This document shows positions 56,341 through 64,000 of a stretch of DNA of 64,000 bases, one piece after another. The first letter of the stretch is position 1; every line of letters begins with the position of its first letter. The notes under the pieces were generated by a model. That model saw only the letters and a list, made by a program, of their open reading frames with translations, made no database searches and was not told the DNA's origin. The translations under genes and the position numbers were made by a program. This DNA is from Dichetophora obliterata (lineage: Eukaryota > Arthropoda > Insecta > Diptera > Sciomyzidae), in assembly GCA_963920525.1 (NCBI GenBank), contig OY986439.1:19967819-20031818 (forward strand), read 5' to 3'.

Positions 56341-57960
56341 ACTGGACTTTTGCGTCTCAAAAATGTGTAACTTTTTTGTATCTTGGCATAATTAAGCCAA
56401 GATATGCTTTGATATCAAGATATCAAGGCTTGGTTTGAACTATTTTTTTTTAAATCCATGTTCTTTTTTATTACTTAAATTTTATTCAAAGTTAAGAAAT
56501 ATACGATTATGGCTTGACTTGTGCGTTTCAAAATTCTCTTATTTTCGTGTCTCTTTTCTATGATATTCAATAAATCATTTAAACTGCTTTTTTCAAAATC
56601 CATTTTAGTTTTTAGAACCAAAATATTGTTTTAAAATTGAAAAAATACGACTTGGGCTTTAAAAATCTGTAGCTTTTTTGTTTCTTGAACTATTTAAGCT
56701 CAATTTGGAATATATTTTCTATGATATTCAATTAATCACTTGAACTACTTTTTTCCAAAATACATTTTAGTTTTTAGTACTAATTTTTTTCAAGTTCAAA
56801 AAATACGATTTTGCGTTTCAAAATTGTGTAACTTTTTTTGTCTCTTGCAATAATGCCAATTTTAAAATATATTTTCTATGATATTCAATAAATCATTCAA
56901 ACTACTTTTTTTAAAATCCATTTTAGTTTTTAGTACCAACATTTTGTTTTAAATTTAAAAAATACCATTTTGACTTTAAAAAATCTATATCTTTTTTGTT
57001 TCTTGAACTATTTAAGCTCAATTTGGAATATATTTTCTATGATATTCAATTAATCACATAAACTACTTTTTTCCAAAATACATTTTAGTTTTCAGTACTA
57101 ATTTTTTTCAAGTTCAAAAAATACGATTTTGCGTTTCAAAATTGTGGAACTTTTTTGTCTCTTGCAATAATGCCAATTTTAAAATATATTTTCTATGATA
57201 TTCGATAAATCATTTAAACTACTTTTTAGTTTTAGTAGTTAGTTAAGTAGTTAGTAATTTAAAATATTTATTTTAAAATATATTTTCTATGATATTCAAT
57301 AAATCATTTAAACTACTTTTTAGTTTTAGTAGTTAGTTAAGTAGTTAGTAGTTAGTTTAGTAGTTAGTTTTTAGTACCAAAATTTTGTTTTAAATTTAAA
57401 AAAATACTTTTTTCCAAAATACATTTTAGTTTTTAGTACCAAATTTTTTCAAGTTCAAAAAATACGATTTTGCGTTTCAAAATTGTGGAACTCGTTGTGT
57501 GGATTGTGGAACGCGTTTCGAAATTGTCTCTTGCAATAATGCCAATTTTAAAATATATTTTCTATGATATTCAATAAATCATTTAAACTACTTTTTTTTA
57601 AATCCATTTTAGTTTTTAGTACTAACATTTTGTTTTAAATTTAAAAAAATACCTTTTTGACTTTAAAAAATCTATATCTTTTTTGTTTCTTGAAATATTT
57701 AAGCCCAATTTGAAATGTATTTTTTTTTTATATCCAATAAATCACGTGAACTACTTTTTTCAAAAATTAATTTTAGTTTTTAGTACCAATTTGTCTTCAA
57801 GTTAAAAAAAGACGATTTTGCGTTTCAAAATTGTGTAACTTTTTTGTCTCTTGCAGTAATGAAGCCAAATTTAAAAGATATTTTCTATGATTTTCAACAA
57901 ATTATTCAAACTTTTTTTTTCGAAATCCATTATTTTTATTATTACAAGCTTGTTAAGATT
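56340..57960. repeat. Satellite array with ~318-bp dimeric unit
   Basis: The word CTATGATATTCAATAAATCA and its variants start at 56558, 56719, 56876, 57037 and 57193. Spacings alternate 161, 157, 161, 156. Neighbouring monomers differ (A type: CTCTTGCAATAATGCCAATTT; B type: TTTCTTGAACTATTTAAGCT), while every second monomer is alike. The true repeat is therefore an A-B dimer. The array becomes irregular after 57200, with a local duplication at 57193/57289. Confidence 0.9.
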
Positions 57961-59064
57961 ATTCTTACAAACTGATAAAAATATTTATAATTTTTAAAAT
58001 CTTAAATATAAAGTCTTAAATCTAAAATTTAAAGTAAAGTAGTTTGTGTAAAGCGTTTTGTTGTATGTGGTAAGAGTGGCGCACCACATGCGTGAGATTA
58101 TGGGCAGACGCCATACTACACATACATAACCATGATCACGGAAAACAACACATCAACACAAAAACCGTATTTGTTGAAGAATTCTGATATAAACCAGAAA
58201 ATATATGTTATAGAATAATACGATGCAGGACAAAGGCATGGATCCATAAAAAAAATTAAAGAAATAGTTGAATGGTGCACACACTAAAACCCCAAAAACA
58301 CAAGTTCATAATATGTAATGAGTTAGAAAGGGGAGCAAGGTCCCCTTTTGCATTCCTATGCCACTGGTTTCCTCTAGACAAACATGTATTTGAGAAACAT
58401 GCAGATTTTAACGGAACTATTAATTGCAACTGCATCAACAGAGTTTATTAGAAAAAAAATATAAAATTTATGGCATATTTTTGGCCATGCACCTACGTTA
58501 TAAAAATTTAAATTTCTCAAAAAGGGCAAACTTGGAGCAACTTACTTCTTTTTGTCTAGTTACCAATACACTAAGGAACCAAATGCACTATGAAAGAAAA
58601 CAGCGCAAGACAGCGCAACTATTTAAACCTTAATCAAAGATGAAAAAAATTAAAAAAACCGGTTGATAAAACATAAAAAAAAATTATTAAATAAAACAAT
58701 TTTTTGTTTTTTTTTTCAAAAAGCTTAAACATTAAGATTTCCATATAATACTTGTATGATCAGTTTAAAAAGAGTTGAAAAAAAATTCGATTAAAAACGT
58801 TCTTCATTTCGCTGCTTATATAAGACTGTGCCTTGAGTACACTTTTGCAAACCATATAACTGAATCGTGTCAATTTTTTTTTAAATTTTCATTGTAGGAC
58901 AAAATTTGACCTTGTCTTAGATTATTTTCAAAATGATACAGGCTGCAAGAGTAATTTTGGAAAAATCATTTATGAGACGCAAACGTCCACTTGGGCCCAC
59001 TGTGCGCCGCTCTGCACTTATATGTATCTCTTTTTTCGCCTTGCTCGAGACTCCTCAGCTAGAT
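57961..59064. other. Spacer
   Basis: No gene recognised; small frames only. At 58933 an ATG with good context opens a 90-codon frame that runs into the transposon end at 59065, so it is probably incidental. Confidence 0.4.
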
Positions 59065-60621
59065 TCATTTATAAGGTTGTGGCACTTGAGAGAAATGCAC
59101 TCTTTTTCCCGCCTTTGCTCGAACTTTCACTGTGCTTTTCTTTGTTCTAAGGTGCATGCCACACACAGCGGACACGGACAAATTTGTTGTTGTTTTCGCG
59201 GGTAAAAGAAAAAACTGGAAATTGAGAGAGCTTCTCACTCATCAAAAAATTTCCAGGCAACCGACAAAAACTTTCACGGCCCAAAGCTGAAAACAATTTG
59301 GACAACAGTTGCATTTTCTTGATGTTTTACGTTTAGTAGTAATAAAACTGCACTGCAGTAGGAAATGTACTATTTGAATTCATCAGTAATGCGATGTTTG
59401 TCGTTTAGTATTGAATTGTACGCTGCTAGTCCTGTACATGGCTTGAATGGTATTTATTTATAAAAAGAGGAAGAATACTTGACGAACATGCAAAATGCAG
59501 CCCGGCTAGCTTCAGCAAATGGATTCAACTGAACAGCCGAATATTATTAGTGATTGTTGTGAATGTAATATTAATGATTGAATATATTGTTTTTTTAGTG
59601 ATTGTGTGTTTTTTAAAATTAAAAATATGAACGTAAAATGTGTATATGATGTTATTTATAAAAATTTATACATTTTTTAACTATATTTTCCATTTATAAA
59701 CTATTCCATTGCATATATGAAAGTAACACGTCATTGTATATAGTATGTTTAGTGCTTGTATGTACAGCTGCAGTTCTCTCTTTCACCCTTGTATTTTAGA
59801 ATAATCGTCAAGAGAGCAGTAGATTTACTGATAGTAAAACTGATCAAGCTAGTCATACATTACAGCCGCGTAATTAACAAATAAACTTTTTAAATATACA
59901 TATATCTTGTAATATCGTTTAAATCGTTAAAATTTACTTTATTCTTAGAGATAAGGTTATGGCTATTAATTGGAGTGAAAATATTACTGAAATGTGCATA
60001 AATGAATTTCAAAGCCAACCGGCTTTGTGACATATTCTTAAAAATATTTTAAATGCTTTATCATCAGTACATCTTAGCTCCTTTGATAAATTTATCATCC
60101 TTTTCTTATGTCTGCCAATTCTCCATGGCTTAATCCAGCAGGATCTTTTTTCACTTTTTTTAACTCCATCCAGAGTTTCATCAGCCCAACAATTGTTTTT
60201 ATTGTGACCATATCGTTGTCATCTTTACATGCAGATACACTTCCTGCATACATATTGGCCAATGTAATTAATTTTAAACCTCGAAAATCAGAATTTAACC
60301 CATCAATTTTATACCACTTATAAACAACCTACAGAGGGTAGCCGTTTTATTGAATCGATTGCATAAAGGAGCGTTACCTGCACGAAATGGTAGCAAAAAC
60401 GTAGTAAATTTAGCTTCCGCCATTATGGAACAGAAAACTACGTGTAGCATGCCGTGGACAAAACAATGAGAGAGAGGGAAAAAAATGGCGAAAATTCCAA
60501 TGTTTGACGGACAAGCAGACACCGTGTGACATGCCCCTAAGCATTAATTTTCTTCATTTCTTTTCATCCATTCTGACAGTTCGACCGAGCTCGCTCTCAA
60601 GTGCCACAACCTTATAAATGA
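59065..60621 (-). mobile_element. DNA transposon with 28-bp perfect inverted ends
   Basis: The sequence starting TCATTTATAAGGTTGTGGCA and ending CTTGAGAG (59065-59092) is exactly complementary to 60594-60621. Further inward both sides share CGAACTxTCA, GCATGxCACAC and a GGACAAA-like word, so the inverted ends extend imperfectly to about 100 bp. The interior has minus-strand coding-like pieces. GCCTTGCTC occurs outside both ends (59039-59047 and 60623-60631), but 17 bp off the left end, so the duplication is unresolved. Superfamily unknown. Confidence 0.65.
60095..60423 (-). pseudogene. Coding-like pieces of the 59-60.6 kb transposon
   Basis: The first piece starts at an ATG (60423-60421, context CATAATGG) and reads MAEAKFTTFLLPFRAG, then continues to a stop at 60295. 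A GCAG/GTAACG donor lies inside it. The second piece (about 60265-60095) reads VSACKDDNDMVTIKTIVGLM, then LWMELKKVKKDPAGLSHGE, then LADIRKG and TGA, preceded by an acceptor-like TATGTATGCAG. Direct splicing of these signals was not shown to keep frame. I do not recognise the protein. It is either the remnant of the transposase or a captured gene piece. Confidence 0.35.
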
Positions 60622-60942
60622 GCCTTGCTCTTCAGTTTTTTTTTTTTTGTTTCTCTGTGCCAGCTGAGCACGAAGAAATAGAGAAAAAAGAGAGTAACAT
60701 GCAAATTATTGAAACTCTCGCAACACAAGCGCGTCAAAAGACAACGAATAAGCAATGCGTGGCAGCGGGGATGATATCTTAAATAACTAAATACCCTATC
60801 TAAATATACTTATTAATAAAATTTCAAAAGAAAGATAACCCTTAATAAACCTGTAGCACAAATATGATATTTTAAAAATTTTTTCATAAAAATCGGCCAG
60901 ATACTTTTGGAGTAAAGTCGTAACTTTAAATTATCACTTCAA

Positions 60943-61418
60943 TCTTAATATATAAAAGGCAAGCCCGCTGCTCCATGCCCTATATCTCTCAAACTGTTCT
61001 CAAAAATGTTCAGCCTGAAAGTATGCACATCTTAATACATAAAAGGCAAGCATGCTGCCCCGCACACAGTATTTCTCAAATTGTAATTATTTTTTTACAG
61101 TAAGGTACTTTTACAAGACATACTGTACTCAATGTTCAGCCTGAAAGTTGCACAGAATATATATTTGATACTTGTCTGTTCTTTTGATGCATGTATTTGA
61201 TTGTTACCAAACTCGACTTTTTGCACTTTTACACTTGAACTAGTTTTTAACACTGCTACAATACTTAAAGTTTTATTAAAAGTAGTATATTTTTGTATTT
61301 TGCAAAAATCAAGTGAATGAAAAATTAAGCTTTAAAAGGAGAAAAAAGTGTTTTTGGGCAAATGGTTCTAAAAAGGAAGTGTGCGGAGGACCTGTCGTAG
61401 GACAGGCTTTTATACTAG
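60943..61418 (+). mobile_element. Short Helitron, canonical ends
   Basis: It starts A/TCTTAATATATAAAAGGC and ends with a hairpin (CCTGTC/GACAGG, 61391-61406), 8 nt, then CTAG/T. It is 476 bp and non-autonomous. It matches the ends and much of the interior of the 19.3-22.1 kb copy but lacks both nested insertions. Internally, the phrase CTTAATAcATAAAAGGCAAG occurs again near 61032, so the 5' end module is duplicated. Confidence 0.88.
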
Positions 61419-61448
61419 TTTTATATAATAGTTTAGATATCGAAAGAT

Positions 61449-61601
61449 AGATACATCAGGTAAAACTATATGCCTGTGGCCTAGAGGATAGCAAGGGTTC
61501 AATTCCTATCGAAAGCAGGTAAGAGCAGACTTTATATAATCCCAACGGTTCCTTTATTCGTAACTGGTACCTAACCGGTACCATCCGGACTAACCTAACC
61601 T
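61449..61601 (+). mobile_element. LOA-like LINE 3' end with internal deletion
   Basis: 61449-61528 matches LINE positions about 35077-35155 (ATACATCAGG...GCAGGTAAGAGCAG). Within 20 bp the sequence jumps to the 3' terminus (GGTTCCTTT...CATCCGGACTAACCTAACCTA), matching 37083-37167. About 1.9 kb of reverse transcriptase and RNase H are missing. Confidence 0.75.
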
Positions 61602-62487
61602 ATGTAGTGGAGTACATTATATTTTTAATAAATAATGCATAATTTTATTCACGCTTTTTCATTTAATTATATTTTAACTCATAATTTTTTTTAAATATAT
61701 CTCTTTTTTGGCTAGTTTTAGATTAAAAAGCTGGTCAGCTTAAGATTTTTAACCACTTCGTTGTTGCATTTCCGATGTTCATTGTTGTTGTTGTTGTTTT
61801 GTGCAAAATACCAATTTCCTCGAATTTATTCTTACATGCCTGTAATTTTATTTTTTTTTTTGTTTTGTTAGTTTTTGTTATTGTTTTTCAGTGCCAAAAC
61901 CAGGCTTAGCATTTTGGAGTCTTCACAACACACGACGAGCAATTTGGCAAAAACTACACACACACACACTTACACACAAGTGAAGGCCAACACTCACACA
62001 TACGCTTAAATACACTCACACAAGCACATTTTCGCTATTTTGGCAAATTCCCATGCATGGCTAACGAACAGCTACGAAATTGCGTTGCGCTTCCTTCCCA
62101 AGCAACTGCTTGTAAGGCATGGATTGCTTTTTTTTAGTTTTTGTTTTGTTATTGTTCATGTTTTTGTTGGTGTTGGTGTTGGTGTTGTGTTTTTTATTTG
62201 TTGCTTTTACTACATATCGCATAACTTCAATCAAGTCGAAAGCTTCCATTAAACATGCTCGTCCTTTGCGCCTTTTCGTAGAGCCCAAATCGAAAGGCGC
62301 TGGCATCCTCCCGCCCCAGCCTCTCCCTTTTATTACCACCTTAATGCATCATCAATTGTAATTTTCGGCAAAATCCGAAATCCCTAAAGTGTGGACTCAG
62401 CCGCATTGGAGTGCATTGAGTGGTTTCAAGGCTTTGGCCCTTGGTGTGGTTGGGTCCTGCAAGGGATTGAACCTGCTTTGTTTGGCC

Positions 62488-62519
<32 letters not shown>

Positions 62520-64000
62520 GTTTCAGTTCATTGCTGTACGCTCGAGAGTCCTTTTAATGAAATGTCTGCATATAGCTGACACTATATAGCTGGATGTTGG
62601 TATGTAACCATGTAAGCATGTTCACTTGAAAACATATAAACAAATATCTAAAATGTAAGCTCAATTTGTATGTATGTAAGAATTTTCTTCAAGCACATAC
62701 GTCGACATGTCCGTCAGCAGTCATCAGCCGTGCGTTGTTCTCGACGTTTTTGATCCTTTTTGGTAGTCATTCTATAGAAGACCAACTACAACTTGCACAT
62801 ATACATATCTCCACATAGTTTTTCGAAAACAGAGATCTGCGTGTTTGTGTGAGTACGTGTGTTTTTCTACTTGTTTTCGAGCCAACCAACATTTACAAGT
62901 TTACTATTTCTCTGCTGAAATTCCAGTGAAGCGTAAGGATCCTTTTTACTGTACATATTTTTTTAATTCTTTGCTTGTATGCGTGTTTTTCTACGTAATA
63001 GGATTAGCTCGCATTCGTTTTTATTTTTTTTTTTCAAATTGTTTTCTACATTCTATTTAAGTATCTTTCTTTCCTCTCTGAATGCTTGTGCAAGAATTTC
63101 ATAGAAAAAGTGCCTGGTTTTTTTCAATTCTTATGTTGACCCCACAACATTGCATGCATTTCGTATGCGTTGTTTTGCTTCCGGAAAAATTATGCCTTAT
63201 ATTATTATAAGACATTTTGTAGGCTTTACTCTCTTGTACAACTTTATATAGTTCACAGTAAGTAAATATGGGCATTTCCAAACTGGCGTTACGGACGATT
63301 TGTACGAAGAAGTATTAAAAAAATGTCTAATTTTTAAAAAGGCTTTTTTATATTTGCGTTGTAGCTAAGTAGCTCTATATTATGTAAAAAAATTACAACA
63401 ATCGACCTTAAGGATTTTGAGATATAAGCAATATATGTGCTGGCGTTACGTTACAAAAAACGGAAATGATTTTTAACTTGAATTACAAAATTTGCAAAGC
63501 TCTCTGAATTGGGCAAGACTTTTTGTACACAACTTTTTTTAGAAGAGTTTAAAATTACATAAGTTTATTTTGCAAGCGATCAAATTTAAAAATCTTCTCT
63601 GGCTTTTTTTATTAGGCTTTTTGATTTGGCGTTACGTTACTTCAATTTTCATTGTAGTTCAATTGTTTAATTAAGTAATTAGGTAGTTAAGTTATTATGT
63701 AATTATGCAATGAACAACAAATTTAATATATTCTCCTTTCCTTGCCTCAACCGTTTTTTCATTATCTTTAGGCAATGTCTTCCATTTATACTTAAAGCAT
63801 AGTACTCTGTTCAGTTTCATGTGAAATTCCACTCAAATCTTCATACAAAAAGTGACAGCTGCGAAATAAGCGTAGAAATTTTCACAACATGTTCGTCAGA
63901 GCAGTACTCTGTTCCGCTGCGTGTAATAATCGCAACATATTTCTGAGCAACAATTTTTCACGACAATTTAATTGTACTGCCTATTTATTTTGAAGTGAAA
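61602..64000. other. Intergenic stretch to the window end
   Basis: 61.75-63.1 kb has fly-type GTT, GT and CA runs. A frame at 62119-62358 starts at ATG and has a hydrophobic part made by TTG/GTT repeats followed by a Pro/Lys-rich part; not convincing. 63.25-63.65 kb contains three copies of GGCGTTACG (63285, 63442, 63628). Confidence 0.4.
62489..62513. repeat. (GT)n microsatellite
   Basis: An uninterrupted GT run of about 23 bp. Confidence 0.9.

Noticed and set aside
1..64000. CRISPR arrays, bacterial operons, phage or plasmid features
   Set aside because: No direct-repeat/spacer pattern, no dense gene packing; all recognisable elements are those of insect genomes.

Overview
The window looks like a repeat-rich stretch of a dipteran (true fly) genome. 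It is AT-rich and carries the usual fly mix of mobile elements: Jockey-like, LOA-like and R1-like LINEs, Tc1, mariner, several hAT elements, Helitrons and MITEs. It also has the CAA/CAG/GTT microsatellite runs common in flies. A tephritid-like fly is plausible, but that is inference. No conserved multi-exon host protein gene could be recognised. The only certain host gene is a tRNA-Ser(CGA) at 1828-1909.

Layout. 1-2.5 kb: AT-rich intergenic sequence with the tRNA. 2.5-5.1 kb: 5'-truncated Jockey/CR1-like LINE on the minus strand with a long intact reverse-transcriptase frame, next to a palindromic MITE. 8.5-13.1 kb: three neighbouring DNA elements with readable target-site duplications (Tc1, TA; a Harbinger-like MITE, TAA; a hAT, 8 bp). 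18.1-18.5 kb: a complete tRNA-derived SINE with a 13-bp duplication. 19.3-22.1 kb: a Helitron carrying two nested elements, one of them a DNA transposon with a decayed gene of a GGQNKN-motif family. 22.1-23.4 kb: a ~966-bp palindrome and a tandem array. 28.8-29.3 kb: a 550-bp pentanucleotide array. 30.3-32.4 kb: a MITE and a wrecked R1-like LINE. 34.7-37.2 kb: a LOA-like LINE. 37.9-45.4 kb: two loci of a foldback repeat, with a candidate two-exon small gene and a hAT between them. 46.0-48.6 kb: a LINE split by a hAT that is itself split by a MITE. 49.9-53.4 kb: a Jockey-like LINE abutting mariner fragments. 54.0-55.0 kb: GC-richer sequence with weak gene-like signals. 55.6-61.6 kb: LOA-like fragments, a dimeric satellite, a transposon with 28-bp perfect inverted ends and a second, short Helitron.

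How parts relate. Four retroelement 3' ends (SINE 18.1 kb; LINE tails at 37.17, 48.65 and 61.60 kb) finish in the same CCTAA-type tail. The SINE tail and the 48.6-kb LINE tail also share a two-hairpin structure, which points to a SINE/LINE mobilisation pair. The two Helitron copies act as empty-site controls for each other and prove the insertions nested in the larger one. The best host-gene candidate is at 38.68-39.53 kb: TATA box, good start context, phase-compatible intron, 71-aa product and poly(A) signal. Everything else that looks open is short, lacks an ATG start or lies inside a repeat.
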